Assembly (NCBI GenBank): GCA_037200445.1
Contig: JBBCGH010000001.1
Location: 1,302,001-1,366,000, forward strand
DNA length: 64,000 bases
Source of the DNA: Alphaproteobacteria bacterium
GTDB taxonomy: Bacteria; Pseudomonadota; Alphaproteobacteria; Rhizobiales; Xanthobacteraceae
Direction of reading: 5' to 3'
The first letter of the stretch is position 1. Every line of letters begins with the position of its first letter. Both the position numbers and the translations under genes were made by a program. The notes under the pieces are model-generated. The model did no database searches. It was given only the letters and a program-made list of their open reading frames with translations, and was not told the origin of the DNA. Shown in pieces: positions 24,942 through 33,305 of the stretch.

Positions 24942-25643
24942 ATGAGCGCGCGCATCATGATCATCGAGGACGAGGAGCCGCTGACGCTGCTGCTCCGCTA
25001 CAATCTCGAATCCGAAGGTTACGAGGTCGAGACCGCCGGGCGCGGCGACGAAGCCGAGATCAAGCTGAAGGAAAGCCCGCCCGACCTGCTGGTGCTCGAC
25101 TGGATGCTGCCCGGCATGTCCGGCATCGAGCTGTGCCGCCGGCTGCGCGCGCGGCCCGACACCGAGCGGCTGCCCATCATCATGCTAACCGCACGCGGCG
25201 AAGAGAGCGAGCGCGTGCGCGGACTTGCGACCGGCGCCGACGACTACATCGTCAAGCCGTTCTCGGTGCCGGAGCTGCTCGCCCGCATCCGCTCGCTGCT
25301 GCGTCGCGCGCGCCCCGAGCGCGTGGCAGCCGTGCTTGGCGCCGGCGATCTGGAGCTCGATCGCGAGAAGAAGCGCGTGTCGCGCTCCGGCCGTGAGGTG
25401 CACCTCGGGCCGACCGAATTCCGGCTGCTCGAATTCCTGATGGAGAATCCGGGCCGGGTCTATACCCGCGAGCAGTTGCTCGACGGGGTCTGGGGCCGCG
25501 ACATCTACATCGACGAGCGCACCGTCGACGTGCACGTTGGCCGCCTGCGCCGCGCGCTCAACCGCGGGCGTGCAGTCGATCCCATCCGTACCGTGCGTGG
25601 CGCGGGTTATTCGTTCGACGAGCGGTTCGGCAAGCCGGCGTAG
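24942..25643 (+). CDS. phoB: Phosphate regulon response regulator PhoB
   Basis: A 233-residue OmpR-family regulator. The receiver domain has IIEDEEPL, the phospho-acceptor Asp in LVLDWMLPG and the conserved Lys in DDYIVKPFS. The C-terminal winged helix contains LGPTEFRLLEFLMENPGRVYTR and RTVDVHVGRLRRALN. I chose the ATG preceded by GAGGGAAAG; a 16-residue upstream extension lacks family similarity. It binds Pho boxes such as the candidate upstream of pstS. Confidence 0.96.
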   Translation: MSARIMIIEDEEPLTLLLRYNLESEGYEVETAGRGDEAEIKLKESPPDLLVLDWMLPGMSGIELCRRLRARPDTERLPIIMLTARGEESERVRGLATGADDYIVKPFSVPELLARIRSLLRRARPERVAAVLGAGDLELDREKKRVSRSGREVHLGPTEFRLLEFLMENPGRVYTREQLLDGVWGRDIYIDERTVDVHVGRLRRALNRGRAVDPIRTVRGAGYSFDERFGKPA

Positions 25644-25660
25644 CCGCCGGACTTTGGCGC

Positions 25661-25809
25661 GTCATGCCCGCGACCCGTCTACGCCAAAAGGCTTCGACGG
25701 GCCGGGGTCTGAGTCCGCCAAAGCATTGGCGAAGGCGGAAGGCGGGGCATCCAGTAAACTCAATCGAACATTCGCGATTACTGGATCATCCGCCTGCGCG
25801 GATGATGAC
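25661..25809. repeat. Composite intergenic repeat between phoB and gcrA
   Basis: A mosaic of short palindromes. GTCATGCCCGCG begins the element, followed by a GTCCGCCAAAGCATTGGCGA-like hairpin (related to the one after tRNA-Gly at 37737), CCAGTAA paired with TTACTGG, and a hairpin ATCATCCGC/GCGGATGAT. No gene is visible. Confidence 0.6.
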
Positions 25810-25830
25810 CGCGAGGTGCGCGCGGCCTTC

Positions 25831-25859
25831 AATAAAACAGGGCGGCATTTGCGCCGCCC
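25831..25859 (-). terminator. Rho-independent terminator of gcrA
   Basis: Read on the minus strand, GGGCGGC and GCCGCCC form a stem with a 6-nt loop, followed by TGTTTTATT. It lies 30 nt after the gcrA stop. Confidence 0.8.
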
Positions 25860-25888
25860 AGTTTGTTACGCTCGGGAGGACACTCGCT

Positions 25889-26392
25889 TCACGCGCGGTT
25901 TGGCCGCCTGTCGCGCCGGGCTGCCGGCGGCTGATAGGCAATACGCGCGTGATAGCCACAATAGGGATTGCCGCTCGGCGTCTTCCCGCCGCAGAAGAAA
26001 AACTCCGGCTGGCCCGGATCGCCGATCGGCCAATGGCACTTCTCTTGGTCGAGCTCGAGCAGCGTGCAGCGCTGCCCGAGCGGGATGATGTTCTCTATCG
26101 GCTCCAGCTCGGCCTCCGGCTCGTAGTCGTAAGCCGGCATGTGCGCGAGGGCTGTGTTGCCGCGCGTCATCGGCCGGGGCGCACGGAACATGGAGGGCGC
26201 GCGCGGCTTGCGCTGGCGCGGCACCGACGAGGAGGGAGCCTTGGCGCGCCCGGAGAGGCCGAGGCGGTGCACCTTGCCGATTACGGCATTGCGGGTGATC
26301 CCGCCGAGTTCACCCGCGATCTGGCTCGCCGAGAGGCCGTCGGCCCATAATTTCTTCAAAAGCTCGACCCGGTCATCGGTCCAGGTCTGCAT
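25889..26392 (-). CDS. gcrA: Cell-cycle regulator GcrA
   Basis: A 167-residue alphaproteobacterial transcription cofactor that, with sigma-70, activates promoters carrying CcrM-methylated GANTC sites. The N-terminal DNA-binding helix is WTDDRVELLKKLWADGLSAS followed by GGITRNAVIGKVHRLGLSGR. The C-terminal sigma-binding part has RCTLLELDQEKCHWPIGDP and FCGGKTPSGNPYCGYHARIAY. The start is set at the Met before QTWTDD because family members begin here; an in-frame ATG ten codons upstream, with GTGGAG before it, is an alternative. Confidence 0.95.
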   Translation of the reverse strand: MQTWTDDRVELLKKLWADGLSASQIAGELGGITRNAVIGKVHRLGLSGRAKAPSSSVPRQRKPRAPSMFRAPRPMTRGNTALAHMPAYDYEPEAELEPIENIIPLGQRCTLLELDQEKCHWPIGDPGQPEFFFCGGKTPSGNPYCGYHARIAYQPPAARRDRRPNRA

Positions 26393-26522
26393 GTCGGGTC
26401 GCTTCTGGTCCAAAAACGTCATTGGGCTGTCGCTCCACTTTCAGTGGCCGGCCCCCGCGCGGAATCCCTCTCCTATGCGGCAAACGCTTGCTGCCGCCAG
26501 CACGCTATACCTAGTAGGAACG

Positions 26523-26605
26523 GACTCAGGAGACAGTCTGCCGCACGAGATGTCGTACCTGACTGTCACAAAACTACAATACACAGTGACTCTCGCGCAA
26601 GAGTC
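26523..26605. promoter_or_regulatory. Cluster of three GANTC sites upstream of gcrA
   Basis: GACTC at 26523, GACTC at 26588 and GAGTC at 26601 fall within 83 bp. The last two form the arms of an inverted repeat GACTCT-N6-AGAGTC. GANTC is the CcrM target and, when methylated, the GcrA recognition site, so the cluster suggests methylation-dependent control of gcrA or argD. Confidence 0.4.
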
Positions 26606-26734
26606 GGTGTTTTACGGATGTGCATCAAGCCTCCGTTTTCCCCAGCAATGTCCATCCTGGCGGCTTGAGGCGGCAGCGGTGTGGCAATTCGGTTCGGTTG
26701 ACCGTCCAGGGCAGCGCACATAGAATGCTTCAAG

Positions 26735-26756
26735 GTGCCGCCCGGCGAGGCGGCAC
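26735..26756. promoter_or_regulatory. GC-rich hairpin in argD leader
   Basis: GTGCCGCC pairs with GGCGGCAC over a 6-nt loop, followed by ATTTCATTTC, ending 35 nt before the argD start. It could be a leader hairpin or attenuator; only the symmetry is observed. Confidence 0.3.
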
Positions 26757-26791
26757 ATTTCATTTCAAGGCTCGCCATCGAGAATGTGCCC

Positions 26792-28000
26792 ATGAGCACC
26801 GCTCATCTTTTGCCGGCTTTCGCGCGCGTCGATCTTGCGTTCGAGAAGGGGGAGGGCTGCTGGCTCACCGCCACCAACGGCGAGCGCTATCTCGACTTCA
26901 CCTCGGGCGTTGCCGTCAATGCGCTCGGCCATGCGCATCCCAAGGTCGCGGACGCGATCGCCGCCCAGGCGCACAAGGCGATCCATGTGTCCAATCTGTT
27001 CCGCGTGCCGGAGCAGGAGAAGCTCGCCGACCGGCTCTGCGCGGAAACGTTCGCGGACTACGTGTTCTTCTGCAATTCCGGCGCCGAGGCGATGGAAGGG
27101 GCGATCAAGACCGCGCGCAAGTTCCAGGCGATCAATGGCCGGCCGGAGCGCTATCGGATCGTCACCTTCGAAGGCGCCTTCCACGGCCGCACGCTGGCGA
27201 CGCTCGCGGCGGGCGGTCAGAAGAAATATCTCGAAGGCTTCGGGCCCGTGGTCGAGGGCTTCGACCAGGTGCCGTTCGGCGATCTCGAAGCGGTGAAGAA
27301 GGTTATCGGACCGAACACCGCCGCGATCCTGATCGAACCGATCCAGGGCGAGGGCGGGGTGCGCGTGCCTTCGAACCAGTTCCTCAAGTCGCTGCGTGCG
27401 CTGTGCGACAAGGAAGGCCTGCTGCTCATTTTTGACGAAGTGCAGACCGGCATGGGGCGCAGTGGCGAACTCTTCGCCTACCAGCGCACCAGCGTCGAGC
27501 CCGATATCATGGCCCTTGCCAAGGCGCTCGGCGGCGGCTTCCCGGTCGGGGCGTTTCTGGCCACCAAGGATGCCGGTGCGGGCATGACCGCCGGCACCCA
27601 TGGCTCGACCTTTGGCGGCAACCCGCTTGCGATGGCGGCCGGCAACGCCACGCTCGACGTGATGCTCGCGCCCGGCTTCCTCGAGCGCGTCCGGCGCATC
27701 GGCCTCCTGTTCAAGCAGCGGCTTGCCGAGATCAAGGATCGCTTCCCGACCATCATCACGGAGGTGCGGGGCGAGGGCCTGTTGCTCGGCCTGCGCTGCG
27801 CGATCCCGAACGGCCAGCTTGTCGACGCGCTGCGCGCCGAGCACCTGCTTGCGGTCGGGGCGGGTGAGAACGTGGTGCGTCTGGTGCCGCCGCTGATCGT
27901 GACCGAAACGGAAGTCGGCGACGCGATGGGGATGCTCGAGCGCGCCTGCGCGCGGCTCGCGCGCGAGCAGGAACCGGTGAAGCAGGGGGCTGCGGGGTGA
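26792..28000 (+). CDS. argD: Acetylornithine aminotransferase ArgD
   Basis: A 402-residue PLP-dependent class III aminotransferase of arginine synthesis. Landmarks are [18 protein letters not shown] (phosphate-binding), [29 protein letters not shown], and the PLP lysine in [15 protein letters not shown]. It may also act as succinyldiaminopimelate aminotransferase, as in related organisms. The stop overlaps the GTG start of argF. Confidence 0.95.
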   Translation: MSTAHLLPAFARVDLAFEKGEGCWLTATNGERYLDFTSGVAVNALGHAHPKVADAIAAQAHKAIHVSNLFRVPEQEKLADRLCAETFADYVFFCNSGAEAMEGAIKTARKFQAINGRPERYRIVTFEGAFHGRTLATLAAGGQKKYLEGFGPVVEGFDQVPFGDLEAVKKVIGPNTAAILIEPIQGEGGVRVPSNQFLKSLRALCDKEGLLLIFDEVQTGMGRSGELFAYQRTSVEPDIMALAKALGGGFPVGAFLATKDAGAGMTAGTHGSTFGGNPLAMAAGNATLDVMLAPGFLERVRRIGLLFKQRLAEIKDRFPTIITEVRGEGLLLGLRCAIPNGQLVDALRAEHLLAVGAGENVVRLVPPLIVTETEVGDAMGMLERACARLAREQEPVKQGAAG

Positions 28001-28926
28001 GCGCTCCGGCGCTGCGGCATTTTCTCGACCTGACGGAGATCCCGCGCGCCGAGTTGCGCGGAATGATCGAGCAGAGCCGCGCCATGAAGGAGCGTGTCAG
28101 GCGCGACCGCGCGAGCGCCGACAAGCCGCTCGCCGGCAAGACGCTGGCGATGATCTTCGACAAGCCCTCGACGCGCACGCGCGTCTCCTTCGATATCGCG
28201 ATGCGCCAGCTCGGCGGCGACGTCATCATGCTCACCGGCCAGGAAATGCAGCTTGGCCGCGGCGAGACCATCGCCGATACGGCGCGCGTGCTGTCGCGCT
28301 ATGTCGATGCGATCGTGATCCGCATTCTCAATCACGAGGCGCTGATCGAGCTTGCCAGCCACGCGACCGTGCCGGTGATCAACGGGCTGACCCGGCTCTC
28401 GCACCCCTGCCAGGTGATGGCCGATGTGATGACCTTCGAGGAGCACAAGGGGCGGATCAACGGTCACACGGTCGCCTGGACCGGCGACGCGAACAACGTG
28501 CTGTCCTCATGGATGCATGCTGCGAAAAGCTTCGACTTCCGCCTCAAGGTCGCAACGCCGCCGGAACTCAAGGTCGACCGCCACATGACCGCCTGGGTGA
28601 AACAGTCCGGCGCCGCGGTGCAGATCGGGCACGATCCGGAAGCAGCGGTCACCGATGCCGATTGCGTCGTGACCGATACGTGGGTTTCGATGGGCGACCG
28701 CGACGGTGAGCGCCGCCACAACCTGCTCAAGCCTTATCAGGTGAACGGGCGCCTGATGGCGCACGCAAAGCCGGATGCGATCTTCATGCACTGCCTGCCA
28801 GCGCACCGGGGCGACGAGGTCACCGACGAGGTCATCGACGGGCCGCAATCGGTGGTCTTCGATGAGGCCGAGAACCGCCTGCACGCGCAAAAGGGCATTC
28901 TGGCCTGGTGTCTCGAAGGCCGCTGA
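27997..28926 (+). CDS. argF: Ornithine carbamoyltransferase ArgF
   Basis: A 309-residue OTCase converting ornithine and carbamoyl phosphate to citrulline. The carbamoyl-phosphate motif is [14 protein letters not shown] near residue 55, HPCQVMAD follows near 130, [12 protein letters not shown] near 160, and the ornithine-binding [13 protein letters not shown] near 265. The GTG start overlaps the argD stop (GTGA), giving a tight argDF operon. Confidence 0.96.
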   Translation: MSAPALRHFLDLTEIPRAELRGMIEQSRAMKERVRRDRASADKPLAGKTLAMIFDKPSTRTRVSFDIAMRQLGGDVIMLTGQEMQLGRGETIADTARVLSRYVDAIVIRILNHEALIELASHATVPVINGLTRLSHPCQVMADVMTFEEHKGRINGHTVAWTGDANNVLSSWMHAAKSFDFRLKVATPPELKVDRHMTAWVKQSGAAVQIGHDPEAAVTDADCVVTDTWVSMGDRDGERRHNLLKPYQVNGRLMAHAKPDAIFMHCLPAHRGDEVTDEVIDGPQSVVFDEAENRLHAQKGILAWCLEGR

Positions 28927-28970
28927 GCAAGGCCCTCGCAATTTTCCCCTGAGCCTCTAAATAGGGGCCG

Positions 28971-29981
28971 ATGCCCCAACCCGATATTGCGATACCGAGC
29001 CGCGCGCCTGCGGAGGTCTCGGCTGACGACACCGTTCAGCCGTTCGAGGTGTCTGCGCTCGATTTGCGCGGACGCGTCGTGCGCCTGGGACCCGCGGTCG
29101 ACACGATCCTGACCGGCCACGATTATCCTCAGCCGGTCGCAAAGCTGCTCGGCGAGGCGATCGTTCTCGGTGTGCTGCTCGGAACCGCGCTCAAGTTCGA
29201 AGGCCGCTTCATCCTGCAGACCAAGACCGACGGTCCGGTGCGCATGCTGGTGGTCGATTTCACCACGCCCGACAAAGTTCGGGCCTGCGCGCGCTTCGAC
29301 CGACAAGCGGTCGCCGAGGCGATTTCGGCCGGGCACACGGACGCCGGCGCACTGCTCGGGCGCGGGCATCTTGCGATGACCATCGATCAGGGCGGCAACA
29401 CGAACCGCTATCAGGGCCTGGTGGCGCTGGAAGGCGGTACGCTCGAGGACGCGGCGCACGAATATTTCCTGCGGTCGGAGCAGATTCCGACGCGGGTGCG
29501 CCTCGCCGTCGCGGAGGAATACCGGGCAGGACCGGGCGGCGCGACGCATTGCTGGCGCGCCGGCGGCATCCTGCTGCAATTCGTCCCGCGCGCGCCGGAG
29601 CGCGCACGTGTTGCCGATCTCGATCCGGGCGACGCGCCGGAGGGCACGGTCCGGCACGCGGTTCGCGAAGACGACGCCTGGATCGAAGGCCGCTCGCTGA
29701 TCGAGACCGTGGAGGACGTCGAGTTGATCGATCCCGCGCTCTCCTCCGAGCGTTTGCTCTACCGGCTGTTTCACGAGCGCGGCGTGCGCGTGTTTCGCAG
29801 CGCAGAGCTGCGCGCGCAGTGCTCGTGTTCGCGCGAGACCGTGGAGGCAATGCTGCGTTCGTTCCCGCAAGCCGACCGCGACGACATGGTCGAGAACGGC
29901 AAGATCTCGGTCACTTGCGAGTTCTGCAGCGCGACCTATGTGTTCGAACCCGCGGACGTGGCCGACACGAAACCGAATTGA
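28971..29981 (+). CDS. hslO: Redox-regulated chaperone Hsp33
   Basis: A 336-residue cytosolic holdase activated by oxidation and unfolding. The C-terminal zinc switch is complete: CSCSRETVEAML (CxC) and CEFCSATYVF (CxxC). The N-terminal Hsp33 fold is clear (LLGEAIVLGVLLGTALKFEGRFI, TDGPVRMLVVDF, and FLRSEQIPTRVRLAV). It lies 44 nt after argF, an arrangement common in this order, and may be read through from argDF. Confidence 0.95.
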   Translation: MPQPDIAIPSRAPAEVSADDTVQPFEVSALDLRGRVVRLGPAVDTILTGHDYPQPVAKLLGEAIVLGVLLGTALKFEGRFILQTKTDGPVRMLVVDFTTPDKVRACARFDRQAVAEAISAGHTDAGALLGRGHLAMTIDQGGNTNRYQGLVALEGGTLEDAAHEYFLRSEQIPTRVRLAVAEEYRAGPGGATHCWRAGGILLQFVPRAPERARVADLDPGDAPEGTVRHAVREDDAWIEGRSLIETVEDVELIDPALSSERLLYRLFHERGVRVFRSAELRAQCSCSRETVEAMLRSFPQADRDDMVENGKISVTCEFCSATYVFEPADVADTKPN

Positions 29982-30001
29982 CCATCGTGGCTCAAAGCTC
30001 G

Positions 30002-30076
30002 CTAGTGTCCCGATTCCGAAGTTCGCCCTGCCTTGCAGCACGCTCTGAAGCGAACTTCGGAATCGAAGAACACTAG
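30002..30076. repeat. 75-bp palindromic repeat with CTAGTG ends, unit 1
   Basis: The left arm CTAGTGTCCCGATTCCGAAG continues TTCGC; the right arm starts GCGAACTTCGGAATCG and ends CACTAG. The arms are imperfect inverted repeats of ~25 nt around a ~23-nt centre. No coding capacity is visible. It lies just after hslO. Confidence 0.88.
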
Positions 30077-30089
30077 AAACCTTATGAAT

Positions 30090-30166
30090 CTAGTGCCCTT
30101 TTGAACCTGAAGTTCGCAATCGTGTTTGCGGTTTGGTGAGTGCGAACTTCAGGTTCAGGGCACTAG
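30090..30166. repeat. 77-bp palindromic repeat with CTAGTG ends, unit 2
   Basis: The left arm reads CTAGTGCCC then TTGAACCTGAAGTTCGCA; the right arm reads TGCGAACTTCAGGTTCAGGG then CACTAG. Ends and overall plan match unit 1 but the inner arms differ. The final CTAG supplies the TAG stop codon of the minus-strand hepT frame. Confidence 0.9.
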
Positions 30167-30506
30167 TTGCCGGACCCCTTTAGCATCATCTGAATGGCCG
30201 CCTTCGACGGCGGTAGGTCCTTTCCGATGACCTGCCAGATGATCGGGACTGAAATCGAGTGATATTGGTGGCGCAGGATGTTGCCGATGCTGGTTACATC
30301 ACGCCACGGTATCTGGGGGTACTGCTCCTTCATTGCCGCAGGGATGCGCCGGCTTGCCTCGGAAATGATCTCTATACCGCGCTCCACGCCGCGCCGAAGT
30401 AGCCAGTCCCCTTCGAAATCATGAAATGTCTTCCCGGCGAGCACGCGTTCTAGATTGTCGATCGCATCCAGAATATCGTCCAGAGCCGATCAAGATCGCG
30501 TACCAT
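30163..30506 (-). pseudogene. hepT: HepT-like RNase toxin gene with frameshift
   Basis: The 3' part encodes a HepT/DUF86-type protein (LLRRGVERGIEIISEASRRI, IGNILRHQYHSISVPIIWQVI), ending in a TAG supplied by the adjacent palindrome. The natural start is an ATG overlapping the mntA stop (TGATG), which reads MVRDLDRL. The expected continuation LDDILDAIDNLERV lies in a different frame, and an in-frame stop (TGA) blocks direct upstream extension. One missing base around 30481-30487 (CGGCTCTGGAC where CGGCTCCTGGAC would restore the frame) explains this. An internal GTG at 30444 could give only a 93-residue fragment. It is either a decayed toxin or a sequencing error. Confidence 0.75.
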
Positions 30507-30802
30507 CAGAATACGCGCACAGCAGTTCGCGTAATGCTCTCCCGAAGGCGCGGGTGCAGGCTGTCTCTTGTTGTGAGATCGACCTTGGCCGTAAGGCGCT
30601 CCTCAAGCAGGTTTTGGATCGCTGCCAGATCGACGAGCGAAAACCGAGTGGCCGGGTCGTAGTCGATAAAGAGGTCGAGATCGCTATCCGGCCGAGCTTC
30701 GTCCCGCGCACTCGAACCGAACAGATAAAGCGACGTCGCGCCTCGCGCCCGAACCGCGGGGGCGCAGCCCTCGAATTTTGCAATTGCTTCGCTGCGTGTC
30801 AT
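30506..30802 (-). CDS. mntA: MntA-like nucleotidyltransferase antitoxin
   Basis: A 98-residue minimal nucleotidyltransferase. The catalytic GSx10DxD motif is complete (LFGSSARDEARPDSDLDLF). In characterised HepT/MntA modules such proteins AMPylate and silence the HepT RNase. The hepT remnant follows directly with overlapping stop/start. The protein appears intact although its toxin is frameshifted. Confidence 0.88.
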   Translation of the reverse strand: MTRSEAIAKFEGCAPAVRARGATSLYLFGSSARDEARPDSDLDLFIDYDPATRFSLVDLAAIQNLLEERLTAKVDLTTRDSLHPRLRESITRTAVRVF

Positions 30803-30849
30803 ATCGCGGTTTTATGCTGGCCGGTCGGGGTGGGCAATGGACGTTCAAG

Positions 30850-31242
30850 TCAATTGATCGTTCGCTGCGAGTCCGGGCTGTCGAGCGAGAAGGTCGGGAT
30901 CGCGATCTCGAACGCCTCGCCGTTCACCGATGCCATCCCGTAGCTGCCGGTCATGAATCCGGAGGGCGTCGCAAGCGGAACGCCGCTCGTATACTCGAAC
31001 GACTCGCCCGGCTTGAGAACTGGCTGCTTGCCGACCACGCCGGCCCCTTTCACCTCCTGCCGGCGGCCGAACCCATCGGTGATACGCCAATGCCTTGTGC
31101 GCAGCTGAACCGTTTCGGCACCGCGATTGACGATCTCGATCGTGTAGGCCCAGAAATACTCACTGCTCTCCGGCGAGGATCGCTCGGGGAGATACTGTGG
31201 CGTCACCGTGACTTCGATGTTGCGCGTGACGGTCTGGTACAT
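30850..31242 (-). CDS. apaG: ApaG domain protein
   Basis: A 130-residue beta-sandwich protein of the ApaG/DUF525 family (MYQTVTRNIEVTVTPQYLPE; YTIEIVNRGAETVQLRTRHW; GVVGKQPVLKPGESFEYTSG). ApaG has been linked to Co2+ resistance and Mg2+ efflux phenotypes in enterics and its precise activity is unsettled. The methionine chosen matches the family start; 34 upstream in-frame codons do not. Confidence 0.93.
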   Translation of the reverse strand: MYQTVTRNIEVTVTPQYLPERSSPESSEYFWAYTIEIVNRGAETVQLRTRHWRITDGFGRRQEVKGAGVVGKQPVLKPGESFEYTSGVPLATPSGFMTGSYGMASVNGEAFEIAIPTFSLDSPDSQRTIN

Positions 31243-31392
31243 GGCTGCTCGCTTGTGACACCCATGGTTCGACGCCGCCGCCCATTCATCATTGGACCGC
31301 GTTCCGCGCCGGGGCGCAATGGTCGCATCTGCGCCATTTTTCAATTCGCCGCGACCGCACTATGATCGACCCGGGCGAAGAATCGAGACTGC

Positions 31393-32553
31393 ATGAGCGT
31401 GACGGCTGGCGGACGAGATCTGAGGCTTGACCTGTTTCGCGGTCTCGCCCTCTGGCTGATCTTTCTCGATCACATCCCGTCGAACATCGTCAACTGGCTG
31501 ACGATCCGCAATTACGGCTTCTCCGACGCGGCGGAGATCTTCGTCTTCATCTCCGGCTACACGGCGGCGTTCGTCTACGGCCGGACCATGGAGCAGCGCG
31601 GCGTCGTGGTCGCCAGCGCGCGCATCCTCAAGCGCGCCTGGACGGTCTACATCGCCCACGTCTTCATCTTCGTGATCTTCATGGCGGAGATCGCGTATCT
31701 GACGCGCTCGATCGACAACCCGCTCTACAACGAGGAGATGGGCGCGCTCGATTTCATGAAGGAGCCGGGCGACACGCTGATCCAGGCGCTGCTTTTGAAG
31801 TTCAAGCCGACGTTCATGGATGTGCTGCCGCTCTACATCGTGCTGCTGATCGGCTTTCCGCCGGCGCTTTGGCTGCTGAAGCGTGCGCCGACGCTCGCGC
31901 TGGCGGCGTCGGTGACACTCTATACACTGAGCTGGAACCTGAGTTGGAATTTGCCGTCATATCCAACCGGCGTCTGGTTCTTCAATCCGCTCACCTGGCA
32001 GCTTATCTTCGTGTTCGGCGCCTGGTGCGGCCTCGGCGGCGTGACGCGGCTTGGACCCTTCGTGCGCTCGCGCTGGGTGCTCGGGCTCGCGGCCGCCTAT
32101 CTGTTGTTCTCTTTCCTGATCGTGATGACCTGGTACTTCCCGCGCTATGCGGCCTACATCCCGAAATGGTTTCAGGACTGGATGTACCCGATCGACAAGA
32201 CCAACATGGACGTCTTGCGATTCGCCCACTTCATCGCGCTGGCTGTGATCACGGTGCGCTTCATTCCGGTCGATTGGCCGGGACTGAAGTCGCCCTGGCT
32301 CAAACCGATGATCTTATGCGGCCAACATTCCCTTGAAATCTTCTGCCTCGGCATTTTCCTGTCGTTTCTCGGGCATTTCGTCACCTCGGAGATCTCCCGC
32401 TCCGTGGGCATGCAGGTCCTGATCAGCGTGTTAGGCATCCTGGTAATGATTGGGGTTGCCTGGCTGATCACGTGGTACAACACTATCGAGGGGAAAGGCT
32501 CGGGGAGACAACCGAAGCCGTCCGACTCAGACCTCGCGGGAGGCGAGGCATGA
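31393..32553 (+). CDS. opgC: OpgC-type acyltransferase (osmoregulated periplasmic glucan modification)
   Basis: A 386-residue polytopic membrane protein with ~10 helices. It starts RLDLFRGLALWLIFLDHIPS and has FVFISGYTAAFVYGR, both hallmarks of OpgC, which transfers succinyl groups to periplasmic glucans. The glucan backbone genes are not in this window. The stop overlaps the next gene (ATGA), joining it to two SGNH-like exported proteins that probably work on the same glucan acylation. Confidence 0.92.
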   Translation: MSVTAGGRDLRLDLFRGLALWLIFLDHIPSNIVNWLTIRNYGFSDAAEIFVFISGYTAAFVYGRTMEQRGVVVASARILKRAWTVYIAHVFIFVIFMAEIAYLTRSIDNPLYNEEMGALDFMKEPGDTLIQALLLKFKPTFMDVLPLYIVLLIGFPPALWLLKRAPTLALAASVTLYTLSWNLSWNLPSYPTGVWFFNPLTWQLIFVFGAWCGLGGVTRLGPFVRSRWVLGLAAAYLLFSFLIVMTWYFPRYAAYIPKWFQDWMYPIDKTNMDVLRFAHFIALAVITVRFIPVDWPGLKSPWLKPMILCGQHSLEIFCLGIFLSFLGHFVTSEISRSVGMQVLISVLGILVMIGVAWLITWYNTIEGKGSGRQPKPSDSDLAGGEA

Positions 32554-33305
32554 AACGAGCCGCCGGGCTGGCACTAGGTATTCTTGCGTACATGGGCGCC
32601 GCGAACGCCGACCAGGTTTGCGGCGTCGCGTCGCATCTCGTCCATGCCGATGCGGCACTGACGCGGGTCGCCGAATCCATCGCGAAAACCAAGACCTTGA
32701 AGATCGTGGTCCTCGGGACGACCTCCTCCACGCTTCCCGGCGCGAATGGCGAGGCGCTGGCCTATCCGGCCCGGCTCGAGGTTGCGCTGCGGAAGAAGTT
32801 GCCGGATGTGGCCGTGATGATTATATCTCTGGCGAAGCCGCGCCAGACGGCGGCCGATATGGCTGAGGGGTTTGCCAAGGTCATCAGGGACGAGAAACCT
32901 GCGCTGGTCATCTGGCAGACCGGCACATACGACGCCATGCGCGGCGTCGGCGCGGAAAACTTCCAGGCCACGCTGGAAAGCGCGGTCGACAAACTCCAGG
33001 CGGGCGGTTCCGACGTTATCTTCATGAACATGCAGTACAGCCCGCGCACCGAAGCCGTGATCTCCGTTGCTCCCTATGCGGATGCGATCCGCTGGGTTGC
33101 GCTCGAGCATGCGGTCAATGTGTTCGACCGGCAGGCCATCATGCGCCACTGGAGCGAACTCGGAACCTTTGATCTCCTCACCGCGACAAAGTCTCTGGAT
33201 ACCGCCGCCAAGGTGCACGATTGTTTCGGCACGATGCTCGCCGATCTGATCGTGGAAGCCCTGACGCGCGATGCCGACCCTGCCAAGGAACCCACCAAGC
33301 AATGA
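32550..33305 (+). CDS. Exported SGNH-like protein with degenerate active site
   Basis: A 251-residue protein with a signal peptide (KRAAGLALGILAYMGAANA). It is a diverged paralog of the next gene: the shared core includes LKIVVLG, YPARLEVALRKKLPDV, LVIWQTGTYDAM and VIFMNMQYSPR. Where the partner has GSSSTFG, this one has GTTSSTL, and the Gly/Asn block (KGVGGEEAN in the partner) reads LAKPRQTAAD, so at least the nucleophile and oxyanion-hole residues seem lost. A regulatory or scaffold role beside OpgC is inferred. Start and stop both overlap neighbours (ATGA). Confidence 0.8.
   Translation: MKRAAGLALGILAYMGAANADQVCGVASHLVHADAALTRVAESIAKTKTLKIVVLGTTSSTLPGANGEALAYPARLEVALRKKLPDVAVMIISLAKPRQTAADMAEGFAKVIRDEKPALVIWQTGTYDAMRGVGAENFQATLESAVDKLQAGGSDVIFMNMQYSPRTEAVISVAPYADAIRWVALEHAVNVFDRQAIMRHWSELGTFDLLTATKSLDTAAKVHDCFGTMLADLIVEALTRDADPAKEPTKQ

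Larger units (their letters stand above)
26393..26791. other. Divergent gcrA-argD intergenic region without a gene
   Basis: These 399 bases separate the divergent gcrA and argD starts. They contain three GANTC methylation sites, a short inverted repeat (26588-26605) and a GC-rich hairpin just before argD. No convincing ORF or RNA gene was seen. Promoters of both genes must lie here. Confidence 0.6.
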
